A DNA stretch of 64,000 nucleotides from NCBI RefSeq assembly GCF_040932035.1, contig NZ_JBFRBB010000002.1, positions 434,001-498,000 of the forward strand, written 5' to 3'. The DNA is from Hoeflea_A sp040932035 (GTDB taxonomy: Bacteria; Pseudomonadota; Alphaproteobacteria; Rhizobiales; Rhizobiaceae). The translations under genes were made by a program, and so were the position numbers. This document shows positions 35,233-43,720 of the stretch, piece after piece. The notes beneath the pieces are model-generated. The model ran no database searches. It was not told the origin of the DNA and was given only the letters and a program-made list of their open reading frames with translations. Within the stretch, counting starts at the first letter, position 1; each line of letters begins with the position of its first letter.

Positions 35233-37524
35233 TTGACAAAAAAATCGGCTCCCGGTGGACGGAAGCAGCCAGACGGCGGAATGCCTGACCGGGAGACGAT
35301 ACTTCGATTTGTCGCCGAACATCCGGCGCGCTCATCAAAGCGCGATATTGCAAAGGCATTTTCAGTGCGCGGTCATGACCGTGTCCTGCTCAAAGGCATT
35401 TTACGCGATCTGGAAGACGAAGGCCTGTTGGCCCGCCGTCGCAAGCAGCTTGTCCGCCCGGGATCGCTCCCGCCGGTCACCGTGCTCGACATAACATCCC
35501 GCGACGACGACGGATATCTGATTGCAAGGCCGGCCGAATGGCCCGAGGACGGATCCGTGCCCCCAGCGGTGCTGATGCGTCATAATCGCCAGGCAAAGGG
35601 CAAGGCAAAAGCGCCGTCCGCCGGTATAGGTGACCGTGTGCTTGCCCGCATATTCCCGTCCGACAACGATGTTGGGCCTGCCTATTCCGCACGCGTCATG
35701 AAAGTGCTGGAAAAGCAGCGCGGCGCATTGCTCGGCGTATTTCGTGCAACACCCGGTGGCGGTGGCCGCATGGAGCCCATTGAGCGGCGCGGCAAGGAAA
35801 TCACCATCGATATTGACGGCGTCGGCAAGGCCGAAGACGGCGATCTTGTGGAAGTCGAGACGGCAAGGAGCGGCCGCTACGGCATGCTTCGCGGAAAGGT
35901 GCTTTCCGTTATGGGATCGGTCGCAAGTGAAAAGGCAATATCGATGATTGCCATTCACGCCCACGGGATACCGTACACTTTTCCCGCCGCCGTCCTTTCA
36001 GAAGCTGAAAAAGCAAAGCCGGTCTCGCTCGGCAAGCGCGAAGACTGGCGTAAAATCCCGCTGGTCACGATCGATCCCTTTGATGCCAAAGACCATGACG
36101 ATGCCGTTTATGCCGAACCGGACGACAATCCCGAAAATCCGGGCGGTGTTGTGGTTTATGTCGCCATTGCCGATGTTTCACACTATGTGCGCCCCGGATC
36201 CGCGCTCGACGGCGAAGCCCTCAAGCGCGGCAACTCGGTCTATTTCCCGGACCGCGTCGTTCCAATGCTTCCCGAGCGCATTTCCAACGATCTGTGCTCC
36301 TTGAAGGAAGGCGTCGACCGCCCTGCCCTTGCCGTTCGCATGGTGTATTCGGCTCAGGGCCGCAAGATCGGCCATACGTTCCACCGGGTGATGATGAAAA
36401 GCCTTGCGCGCCTCAATTATGCGCAGGCGCAGGCAGCCATCGACGGTGCACCGGACGATAAGACGGAAACGCTGTTGGACGGCGTTCTTCGCCCGTTGTG
36501 GGAGGCTTACGCCGTTCTTGGCCGCGGCCGCGACAGGCGCCAGCCGCTCGAACTTGATATTCCGGAGAAAAAACTGCGGCTCAAGGAAGACGGAACGGTC
36601 GACAAGGTTGTGATACCGGATCGGCTCGATGCCCACCGGCTAATCGAAGAGTTCATGATCCAGGCAAATGTTGCCGCTGCCGAAACACTCGAGAAAAAGC
36701 GTCAGGCACTCATATACCGCGTTCACGATGCGCCCTCGCTTGCCAAGCAGGAAACATTGCGGGAATTCCTGAAAACTCTGAACATACCGTTTGCCCGGGC
36801 TGGACAGTTACGAGCCAACAGTTTCAACGGCGTGCTGTCAAAGGCCAGAGACAAGCCATACGAAATAATGGTCAGCGAAATGGTTCTGCGGTCGCAGAGC
36901 CAGGCGGTTTACAGCCCCGATAATCTCGGCCATTTCGGCCTCAACCTGATGAAATATGCGCATTTCACCTCACCGATCCGGCGCTATGCCGATCTCATCG
37001 TCCATCGTGCCTTGATCGGCAGCCTGGGACTTGGCGAAGGCGGTATAACCCCTAAGGAGGAGGATGCGCTTGAGGAGATTGCCGCGGAAATTTCAACCTT
37101 CGAACGCCGCGCCATGGCGGCCGAACGCGAAACGGTCGACCGGCTGATCGCCCACCATCTGGCGGAACGTATCGGTGAAGATTTTGATGGTCGCGTATCC
37201 GGCGTTACCAAGGCCGGCCTGTTTGTCTCCCTGCAACAATTTGGCGCAGATGGCTTTATCCCTGTTTCAACGCTGGGGCTGGACTACTATATCTACGACG
37301 AAGCACATCAGGCACTGGTCGGTGAAAAAACCGGCAAAGGGTACCGGTTGGGCGACAGCGTTGAGGTCCGGTTGGCAGAAGCCATACCGCTTGCCGGGTC
37401 TTTGCGGTTTGAAATGCTGAGTGAGGGGCGAAAACTGCCCACAGCCACACGATCGTTTCATAAGTCAAAACGAGGCGCCTCCAAATCAAACGGCGCCCGA
37501 AAAAGAAGACGCAGAGGATACTGA
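35233..37524 (+). CDS. rnr: Ribonuclease R
   Basis: The 763-residue 3'-5' exoribonuclease has an N-terminal winged-helix and cold-shock region, the RNB catalytic domain with metal aspartates in IDPFDAKDHDDAVYAE, the RRYADLIVHR motif, a C-terminal S1 domain (residues about 650-735) and a basic tail. TTG 35233 is chosen because GAGGA (35222-35226) lies six bases upstream; TTG 35227 abuts that site. It follows topA without a gap, and DUF983 begins two bases after its stop. Confidence 0.95.
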   Translation: MTKKSAPGGRKQPDGGMPDRETILRFVAEHPARSSKRDIAKAFSVRGHDRVLLKGILRDLEDEGLLARRRKQLVRPGSLPPVTVLDITSRDDDGYLIARPAEWPEDGSVPPAVLMRHNRQAKGKAKAPSAGIGDRVLARIFPSDNDVGPAYSARVMKVLEKQRGALLGVFRATPGGGGRMEPIERRGKEITIDIDGVGKAEDGDLVEVETARSGRYGMLRGKVLSVMGSVASEKAISMIAIHAHGIPYTFPAAVLSEAEKAKPVSLGKREDWRKIPLVTIDPFDAKDHDDAVYAEPDDNPENPGGVVVYVAIADVSHYVRPGSALDGEALKRGNSVYFPDRVVPMLPERISNDLCSLKEGVDRPALAVRMVYSAQGRKIGHTFHRVMMKSLARLNYAQAQAAIDGAPDDKTETLLDGVLRPLWEAYAVLGRGRDRRQPLELDIPEKKLRLKEDGTVDKVVIPDRLDAHRLIEEFMIQANVAAAETLEKKRQALIYRVHDAPSLAKQETLREFLKTLNIPFARAGQLRANSFNGVLSKARDKPYEIMVSEMVLRSQSQAVYSPDNLGHFGLNLMKYAHFTSPIRRYADLIVHRALIGSLGLGEGGITPKEEDALEEIAAEISTFERRAMAAERETVDRLIAHHLAERIGEDFDGRVSGVTKAGLFVSLQQFGADGFIPVSTLGLDYYIYDEAHQALVGEKTGKGYRLGDSVEVRLAEAIPLAGSLRFEMLSEGRKLPTATRSFHKSKRGASKSNGARKRRRRGY

Positions 37525-37526
37525 CT

Positions 37527-37967
37527 ATGGCAAATCAAGAGACCTATTCCGGTCGATCCGCGCCTGTTCGCCAACCGCGCGATCTTTGGCGTGCGCTCAC
37601 AAAGGGCTGGCTTGGCCGTTGCCCGCATTGCGGAAGCGGGAAGCTCTTTGGCGGCTTCTTGAAGTCGGTTCACAGCTGCGAAAGTTGCGGCGAGGAAATG
37701 CACCACCATCGTGCTGACGACCTGCCGCCCTATCTCGTTATCTTCGTTGTCGGTCATATCGTCGTTGCCGGCTACCTGCTCGCGGAGCCTTACCTGGACT
37801 GGAACAGCTGGCAGCATCTGGCTCTGTGGGTGCCGATAACGCTAGCAATGGGGCTCGCCATGATGCAGCCGGTCAAGGGAGCCGTCATCGGACTTCAGTG
37901 GGCGAATTACATGCATGGATTCGGCGGCCAGGAAGATGACGCCGTCGAGATTTTTGGCGGCAAATAG
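37527..37967 (+). CDS. DUF983 membrane protein with zinc-ribbon
   Basis: The 146-residue protein has a cytosolic N-terminus with two Cys-X2-Cys pairs (CPHCGSG and CESCGEE) and then two membrane helices (about residues 70-90 and 97-115). This is the DUF983 pattern, of unknown function. It sits in the conserved topA-rnr-DUF983-NUDIX-rpmG order of Hyphomicrobiales. Confidence 0.9.
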   Translation: MANQETYSGRSAPVRQPRDLWRALTKGWLGRCPHCGSGKLFGGFLKSVHSCESCGEEMHHHRADDLPPYLVIFVVGHIVVAGYLLAEPYLDWNSWQHLALWVPITLAMGLAMMQPVKGAVIGLQWANYMHGFGGQEDDAVEIFGGK

Positions 37968-38003
37968 GTCGCCACAGCCGCCGGGAGGATATAGAACGCG
38001 CAA

Positions 38004-38756
38004 ATGACCGAAAACAGCAACACCGCGCAACACCATCCCGAAGCCGAACTCCAGGCAGAAGCACGGGGCCGTATGGGAAACTACCCTCTCTTGCGGCCAA
38101 AGGACGCGTCTACCCTGATACTGATCGACCGTTCCGGCAGCGAGCCAGCCCTGCTGATGGGCAAACGGCATACAGCACACGCTTTTATGCCGGACACATA
38201 TGTGTTTCCGGGCGGCCGGCGCGACCGAGATGACGGGCGCGTTCCGGTCGCCGACCGGCTGCAGCCGGCTGTCGAGGAAAAGCTGCTCAAGAAGATGGCA
38301 AATCCGGCCAGCGCCCACCGTGCGCAGGCGCTGGCGATTGCCGCTGTCCGCGAGACCCATGAAGAGGTTGGCATATTTATCGCGGGGCCTGGACAGGCGA
38401 GCAGGCAGGATGCCTGGCGGGCATTTGCGGAACGCAAAATTGCCCCCCGGCTGTCACCGCTTCGCTACATCGCGCGTGCAATCACGCCGCCTCGGCAGAA
38501 GCGAAGATTCGACACGCGGTTCTTTGCCTGTTTTCGCGACGAGATCGGTGAGGTCGAGGCCGAATCAAGCAATGAGCTCCTGGATCTCAAGTGGGTCAAA
38601 CTGTCCGAAGCCGGTGGCGTCAACATGCCGCGCATCACCCAGGCAATCATCACCGACCTGGCATATGAACTGGAAAACGATCCGTCTCTGCCCTTTGGCA
38701 GGCCCGTTCCCTTCTATCAGGCTCGCTACGGACGCTTTACGCGCGAGGTCCTGTAG
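38004..38756 (+). CDS. NUDIX hydrolase
   Basis: The 250-residue protein contains the Nudix box core AIAAVRETHEEVGIF, in which the REX2EEXG residues bind metal. A substrate-side loop KRHTAHAFMPDTYVFPGGR precedes it. It belongs to the RNase R-linked rhizobial NUDIX group. The substrate is not predictable and may be a nucleoside diphosphate derivative or coenzyme A. The gap to DUF983 is 36 bases, so it is likely in the same transcript. Confidence 0.9.
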   Translation: MTENSNTAQHHPEAELQAEARGRMGNYPLLRPKDASTLILIDRSGSEPALLMGKRHTAHAFMPDTYVFPGGRRDRDDGRVPVADRLQPAVEEKLLKKMANPASAHRAQALAIAAVRETHEEVGIFIAGPGQASRQDAWRAFAERKIAPRLSPLRYIARAITPPRQKRRFDTRFFACFRDEIGEVEAESSNELLDLKWVKLSEAGGVNMPRITQAIITDLAYELENDPSLPFGRPVPFYQARYGRFTREVL

Positions 38757-38796
38757 ACCTTCTGCCCCATCAGGTGAATGTCGTCGACGATTGGAC

Positions 38797-38824
38797 TTGA
38801 CTTTTTCACTGTGATTTGTAGTTT
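38797..38824 (+). promoter_or_regulatory. Candidate promoter of rpmG
   Basis: TTGACT (38797-38802), a 16-base spacer and TAGTTT (38819-38824) form a plausible housekeeping promoter about 70 bases before the rpmG start. The same TAGTTT -10 occurs in the candidate promoter at 55195-55223. No experimental support is available. Confidence 0.4.
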
Positions 38825-38893
38825 CCGCCCAGAATTTTGCCGTGGAGGCCTTCGAGCTTGCCACGGCTTCGTTTTTGCAAGGCAGGTAGAACA

Positions 38894-39061
38894 ATGGCTA
38901 AAGCCACCACAATCAAAATCAAGCTGCAGTCAACTGCGGATACCGGCTACTTTTATGTGACAAAAAAGAACAGCCGCACGATGACGGAAAAAATGGTCAA
39001 AACCAAATATGACCCGGTCGTCAAAAAGCATGTCGAATTCAAGGAAACCAAGATCAAGTAA
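38894..39061 (+). CDS. rpmG: Ribosomal protein bL33
   Basis: The 55-residue protein begins MAKATTIKIKLQSTADTGYF and ends in the usual basic FKETKIK. It lacks the zinc cysteines of the C+ form, as is typical of proteobacterial L33. GGTAGAACA precedes ATG 38894. An intrinsic terminator follows at 39084. Confidence 0.97.
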   Translation: MAKATTIKIKLQSTADTGYFYVTKKNSRTMTEKMVKTKYDPVVKKHVEFKETKIK

Positions 39062-39083
39062 TTGGTGACCTGCTGGAATGAAC

Positions 39084-39117
39084 AAAGGCCGCTTCATAAC
39101 GAAGCGGCCTTTTTTTT
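39084..39117 (+). terminator. Rho-independent terminator after rpmG
   Basis: The stem AAAGGCCGCTTC / GAAGCGGCCTTT with loop ATAAC is followed by a run of T. It starts 23 bases after the rpmG stop and ends the transcript coming from the topA side. Confidence 0.92.
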
Positions 39118-39482
39118 GTAATTGGGGGCTGGTCAGCACAGGTTGCGGTACGAGGAGGCCACATTTCCTTGCGCCGACCAGCCGACCCCACGACCCAGGA
39201 GATGCGGCGGACCTGAGCACCATGGGGTAGACGATTCGATAGGTTGTGCGCAGAACGATGACCGCCCTGCACTTACCCCTATCCACAACATTTGCTCATC
39301 GAAACAAAAAAATCAACGTTTTCTTAACCGTTTTGCCGCCGCATCTCGCCGCATGGTAAACAGCGCCGACAAAATAAACTGCGATAAATCTTAAGAATCA
39401 GTCTATTGTGATAACTGTCTGTGATCTGACGTTCAGCAGCCGGTATAAGCGTGTCCGAGCCTCATTTGGACTTTCGACACGA
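39118..39482. other. 365-base intergenic region, nothing recognised
   Basis: The region lies between the rpmG terminator and the 3' end of pleD. It is AT-richer than its surroundings from about 39290 to 39420. It contains no frame with a start and ribosome site, no recognisable RNA gene and no clear repeat. Confidence 0.5.
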
Positions 39483-40850
39483 TCAGGCGGCTCTGGCAAC
39501 GACTCGGTTGCGGCCTCTTGCCTTGGCTTCATACAGCGCAACATCCGCCCTCTTAAGGAGCGTGGCCGGCGTTTCCTGTGATCCTGACAGCGATGCCACA
39601 CCCATGGACGCAGTAATGTTGAGTTGCTGCTCATCCACGCCGACGGTGAATGGAACGTCTGCAATCTCGCGCCGCAAACGCTCGGCAACTTTTTCAGCGA
39701 TGGCACCCTCGGTGTCCGGAAGGACGATGATAAACTCCTCGCCGCCATGCCGACACGCCAAATCGATACCGCGTATCGTCTGGCGGATGCGCCTGGCAAA
39801 CTCCTTTAGCACCTCGTCGCCAACATCATGCCCGTAGGTGTCGTTCACTGACTTGAAACGGTCCAGGTCGACAGCCAGCACCGACAGCAGGCGGTCCCTG
39901 GCAATGGAGCGCTCGATCAGGAGCTGCATGTGTGTATCGAGATAGCGCCGGTTGTAGAGGCCCGTGAGAGGGTCGGCGACTGCAAGCTCAATTGAATTTT
40001 GAACACTGGTGCGCAGATGGTCGTTATATCGCTTGCGGCGGAATTGGGTGTTGCAGCGCGCGATCAGCTCATTGGGGTCCACCGGCCTGATAATGTAGTC
40101 GTTGACGCCCAGTTCAAGGGCGCGATTGACGGTATTTTCTTCACCCTGATCACATACAAGCAGCAGCGGCACAAATCGTGTTCTTTCCAGCGAGCGAAGC
40201 TGTGAACAAAGCCGTAGCGGATCGTAGTCGGCGAAATTGGTACTGACGAGCACGAGTTCGTAATTGTTCTCGGCGGCCTCGAATAGGGCCTTTTGCGGAT
40301 CGGACACGACTGTCAGATCTGCCGTTTTCCGAAGAATCTGCGCAATGCGATCCTGTGAGTTGCGCCGCTCGTCAACCAGCAACGCCTTTCCCTTGCATCC
40401 GCCGATCCCGTCACTGAGCAGAAAATCCAGACCGATATCCTGAGCGGCCTGCGCGCGAATGCGAAGCTCGTCCGTAAGCGCTTTCAGCCGCACCAGGCTT
40501 TTGACCCGCGCCAGGAGCTGCTGATCGTTGACCGGTTTCGTCAAAAAGTCGTCCGCGCCTGCACGAAGTCCGCGAACGCGGTCCGATGGCTGGTCCAGCG
40601 CTGTTACGATAACAACCGGAATATGCATGGTTGCCTTGTCCGCCTTCAGGCGCTCGCACACCTCGAAGCCATCCATTCCAGGCATCATGATATCCAGAAG
40701 TACAAGGTCCACCTGCCCGTTGGCGCAAATAGCAAGGGCTTCCTCGCCATTTGTGGCGGTCACGACGTCAAAATACTCAGCCAGGAGACGCGCTTCCAGC
40801 AATTTCACGTTTGCCGGGATATCGTCCACGACCAGAATGCGGGCAGTCAT
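39483..40850 (-). CDS. pleD: PleD-type diguanylate cyclase response regulator
   Basis: The 455-residue protein has two receiver domains and a GGDEF domain. The first receiver is complete (VDD at the start, phospho-Asp in VLLDIMMPG, Lys in TKPV). In the second receiver the phospho-Asp site is replaced (LVSTNFADYD), as in Caulobacter PleD, where it is an adaptor. The catalytic motif is GGEEF, with an inhibitory RGID site five residues before it. It makes c-di-GMP at the differentiating cell pole. It follows divK by 17 bases in one operon. Confidence 0.95.
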   Translation of the reverse strand: MTARILVVDDIPANVKLLEARLLAEYFDVVTATNGEEALAICANGQVDLVLLDIMMPGMDGFEVCERLKADKATMHIPVVIVTALDQPSDRVRGLRAGADDFLTKPVNDQQLLARVKSLVRLKALTDELRIRAQAAQDIGLDFLLSDGIGGCKGKALLVDERRNSQDRIAQILRKTADLTVVSDPQKALFEAAENNYELVLVSTNFADYDPLRLCSQLRSLERTRFVPLLLVCDQGEENTVNRALELGVNDYIIRPVDPNELIARCNTQFRRKRYNDHLRTSVQNSIELAVADPLTGLYNRRYLDTHMQLLIERSIARDRLLSVLAVDLDRFKSVNDTYGHDVGDEVLKEFARRIRQTIRGIDLACRHGGEEFIIVLPDTEGAIAEKVAERLRREIADVPFTVGVDEQQLNITASMGVASLSGSQETPATLLKRADVALYEAKARGRNRVVARAA

Positions 40851-40867
40851 TACTGTATTTCCTCGAT

Positions 40868-41239
40868 TTATCCGTCGCCCAGATAGTTCTTTATGGTTTC
40901 AACAAATTTGGGAACTGAAATTGGCTTCGACATATAAGCCTCGCAGCCACCCTGTCGTATTCTTTCCTCATCGCCCTTCATAGCGAAGGCCGTCACCGCG
41001 ATGATCGGAATAGTATGCAGTTCGTCGTCCTCTTTGAGCCACTTCGTGACTTCAAGCCCCGAGACTTCCGGCAGCTGAATGTCCATGAGAATAAGGTCAG
41101 GCTTGTGTTCCCGAGCAAGGTCAAGTGCCTCCAGCCCATTCCTGGTCTGCACTGTCTCATAGCCGGACGCCTCGATGAGGTCGCGGAACAACTTCATGTT
41201 CAGCTCGTTATCCTCGACGATCATGACACGCTTAGGCAT
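40868..41239 (-). CDS. divK: Single-domain response regulator DivK
   Basis: The 123-residue receiver-only protein begins MPKRVMIVEDNELNMKLF, with phospho-Asp in LILMDIQLPEVSG, Thr in AVTAFAM and Lys in MSKPI. In alphaproteobacteria DivK links the PleC/DivJ kinases to the CtrA cascade and activates PleD partners. The start at 41239 gives the standard length; an in-frame extension of 30 residues upstream is not supported by the family. Confidence 0.95.
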   Translation of the reverse strand: MPKRVMIVEDNELNMKLFRDLIEASGYETVQTRNGLEALDLAREHKPDLILMDIQLPEVSGLEVTKWLKEDDELHTIPIIAVTAFAMKGDEERIRQGGCEAYMSKPISVPKFVETIKNYLGDG

Positions 41240-41362
41240 ATCCCGCGCTCCGCCCGCTTTCAAACTTGCTCTCCTGCCGCCAGACATTATGCTGCCGGCA
41301 GACAGAATCTCAATCTGCTCCAAAGTCATGCTAGTTCAATTTGGTTGAAGAAAAGCAAATTC

Positions 41363-41668
41363 GTGGAATTAAATCGAAGTAAATCGGAAAAGAATATCGA
41401 AACGAATGCGCTCGGCATCGATATTCTGACCTGGATCGCCAGTAATGACGATCTGATGATGCGGTTTCTTGCGCTTTCCGGTCTCAGCGCGGACAATCTG
41501 CGCGAAGCAGCCACGGAGCCGGGTTTCCTTGCCGGTGTAGTCGGCTTCCTCATGGGACACGAACCGACACTCATGGCCTATTGCGATGATCGCGAGGTTG
41601 ATCCCGAACAGGTTGTCCGCGCCTGGCATGCCCTTGGCGGTGAATCACCATTCGAGTCAAGCATATGA
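41363..41668 (+). CDS. DUF3572 family protein
   Basis: The 101-residue protein is conserved beside divK-pleD in Hyphomicrobiales. Its visible blocks are ALGIDILTWIASNDDLMMRFLALSG, split here as ALGIDILTWIASND then LMMRFLALSG, and EPGFLAGVVGFLMGHEP. The function is unknown. No ATG is available near the expected N-terminus; GTG 41363 is chosen, with TTG 41345 as alternative, so the start is uncertain. Its stop overlaps the next gene's ATG by four bases. Confidence 0.75.
   Translation: MELNRSKSEKNIETNALGIDILTWIASNDDLMMRFLALSGLSADNLREAATEPGFLAGVVGFLMGHEPTLMAYCDDREVDPEQVVRAWHALGGESPFESSI
41369..41383 (+). promoter_or_regulatory. Possible CtrA box upstream of divK
   Basis: TTAA-N7-TAAA matches seven of eight positions of the CtrA consensus TTAA-N7-TTAA and lies 130 bases upstream of divK. 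It overlaps the presumed start of the DUF3572 gene, which weakens the case. Confidence 0.2.
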
Positions 41669-42315
41669 GCGATATCGGGCCAACGCTGGGACATGACGAC
41701 ATCGAGCTCAAAAACCGCGCGCTGATTGTGTGTGACGTCGATGAAGTGGTGCTGGAATTTCTGACACCGTTCAACGGCTTCTTGAAAGCCAGCGGATTCG
41801 AACTGCTGCCACGGTCGTTCCGCCTTACCGGAAACATCGTCTCGCTGGATGATGGAACGGCGGCGGCCGGTGAGACGGTCGCCGCTCTCCTCGACGAATT
41901 TTTCGCCAGACAGATCGACTGGCAGACCCCGGCGGGCGGTGTAGACAAAGCACTTTCCAACCTGTCACGCATTGCCGACGTCGTATTCCTGACCGCGATG
42001 CCGCCCCGCCATTACGAGGTTCGGCGTTCGCTGCTCAACAGGCACGGCCTCACCTACCCGCTGATCGCCACGGAAAAGGACAAAGGGCCGCTCATAAACG
42101 AAATACACGCCGACCGCGATCATCCGCTGATCTTTATTGACGACATGATCTACAATCTCCACTCGGTCAAAAAACACGCGCCGGATGCACACACCATTTG
42201 CTACATGAGCAACGACCATTTCCGCGCCATGGCGCCGCACCCGGGCGATGATGTCACCCAGGCTGCAGACTGGAATGAAATTGAGCAAATCATCCGCGAT
42301 CACATGGGTGCTTGA
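41665..42315 (+). CDS. HAD-like phosphatase-fold protein
   Basis: The 216-residue protein shows the HAD motifs in order: CDVDEVVLEF (residues 23-32, DXDE instead of DXDXT), FLTAMPP (motif II Thr), a Lys in EKDKGP and IFIDDM (motif IV). The replacement of the second-position residues is common in non-classical HAD phosphatases. The substrate is unknown. ATG 41665 overlaps the DUF3572 stop, so the two are translationally coupled. Confidence 0.75.
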   Translation: MSDIGPTLGHDDIELKNRALIVCDVDEVVLEFLTPFNGFLKASGFELLPRSFRLTGNIVSLDDGTAAAGETVAALLDEFFARQIDWQTPAGGVDKALSNLSRIADVVFLTAMPPRHYEVRRSLLNRHGLTYPLIATEKDKGPLINEIHADRDHPLIFIDDMIYNLHSVKKHAPDAHTICYMSNDHFRAMAPHPGDDVTQAADWNEIEQIIRDHMGA

Positions 42316-42346
42316 TCGACAGCCCAATGCGGCGTAAACCGAATAC

Positions 42347-42361
42347 GTTCAACTTTTGTTC
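42347..42361 (+). promoter_or_regulatory. LexA box of dinB
   Basis: GTTCAACTTTTGTTC is a perfect match to the alphaproteobacterial SOS box GTTC-N7-GTTC. It ends 15 bases before the dinB start and should repress it until DNA damage. Confidence 0.85.
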
Positions 42362-42376
42362 TACACCGGTGCAGCA

Positions 42377-43720
42377 ATGTCGGTCAGCAATCCCGATCCA
42401 AATCTCGGCTTTTGCCGTGACTGCCTGGCCTATCAGGACAAGAAGGTTCGCCGCTGTGCCGGCTGCGGCAGCCCGCGCATTTTGAGTCATGACGAACTCT
42501 ATAAGCTGACTGTTGCCCATATCGACTGTGACGCATTTTACGCAACAGTCGAAAAACGCGACAATCCGGAATTGGCCGACAAACCGGTAATAATCGGGGG
42601 CGGAAAACGCGGCGTGGTGTCCACGGCCTGCTATCTCGCACGCATTCACGGCGTCAGATCCGCAATGCCGATGTTCAAGGCGCTTGAGGCCTGTCCCCAG
42701 GCGATAGTGGTCAAGCCGAACATGGAGAAATACAGCCGCATCGGCCGTGAAGTACGCAAAATGATGGAGGAACTGACGCCGCTTGTTCAGCCAATCTCGA
42801 TCGACGAAGCGTTTCTCGAACTTGCCGGAACCGAAGCGCTGCACCGTAATCCCCCTGCCCGTACGCTGGCGGCATTCGCCGAGCGTGTGGAAAAGGAAAT
42901 CGGCATAACCGTCTCCGTTGGCCTTTCGTACTGCAAATTTCTTGCCAAGGTCGCTTCCGACCTGGAAAAGCCTCGCGGCTTCTCCGTCATTGGTGAGGCT
43001 GAAGCCGTTGGGTTTTTGCGGGATATGCCGGTCACCACGATATGGGGCGTCGGCAAGGCATTTGCGGCGACGCTTGAAAAAGACGGCATCACCATGATCG
43101 GTCAGCTTCAGAAAATGGAGGAAGGCGACCTGATGCGCCGTTACGGTGCCATAGGCCAGCGACTCTACCGCCTTTCCCGCGGGCTTGATGCACGGCAGGT
43201 CCACACGCGTGACAGCGCAAAAAGCGTGTCGTCCGAGACCACGTTCAACAGCGACCATTCGGACCGCGAAACCCTTGTCGCCGTGCTACGGTCTCTGTCG
43301 GAAAAGGTCGCGCGCCGGCTGAAGAAAAGCGAGATTGCCGGTCACACGGTTGTTTTGAAACTGAAAAGCAAGGATTTCAGGATCAGGACACGGAATCGCC
43401 GTCTCGACGATCCGACCTGCCTGGCCGACCGGATTTTTCACACCGGCCTAGCGCTTCTGGAAAAGGAACTCGACGGCACGCAGTACCGTCTCTTGGGCAT
43501 AGGCGTGTCGGATCTGACCAATGCGGATCTGGCAGACCCGCCGGACCTCGTCGACAAGAAGGCAACGCAACGTGCAGTGGCCGAACGGGCGATCGACAAG
43601 GTTGTCGACCGCTTCGGCCGCGGTGCTGTCGAAACGGGGTATACATTCGGCCGCCATAAAAGCGCCCGTCCGCAAAGGGACCGGGACGCGCCCGATCCCA
43701 AAGACAGACAGGGCCGCTAG
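42377..43720 (+). CDS. dinB: DNA polymerase IV with N-terminal zinc ribbon
   Basis: The 447-residue Y-family polymerase has the first metal Asp in HIDCDAFYATVE, the catalytic ISIDEAFLEL, helix-hairpin-helix TIWGVGKAFA and the little-finger domain. A 40-residue N-terminal extension holds two Cys-X2-Cys pairs (FCRDCLAY, CAGCGSPR), a zinc-ribbon shared by rhizobial homologues. It performs translesion synthesis. ATG 42377 lies directly after a perfect LexA box. No clamp-binding motif was unambiguously placed in the C-terminal tail. Confidence 0.95.
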   Translation: MSVSNPDPNLGFCRDCLAYQDKKVRRCAGCGSPRILSHDELYKLTVAHIDCDAFYATVEKRDNPELADKPVIIGGGKRGVVSTACYLARIHGVRSAMPMFKALEACPQAIVVKPNMEKYSRIGREVRKMMEELTPLVQPISIDEAFLELAGTEALHRNPPARTLAAFAERVEKEIGITVSVGLSYCKFLAKVASDLEKPRGFSVIGEAEAVGFLRDMPVTTIWGVGKAFAATLEKDGITMIGQLQKMEEGDLMRRYGAIGQRLYRLSRGLDARQVHTRDSAKSVSSETTFNSDHSDRETLVAVLRSLSEKVARRLKKSEIAGHTVVLKLKSKDFRIRTRNRRLDDPTCLADRIFHTGLALLEKELDGTQYRLLGIGVSDLTNADLADPPDLVDKKATQRAVAERAIDKVVDRFGRGAVETGYTFGRHKSARPQRDRDAPDPKDRQGR

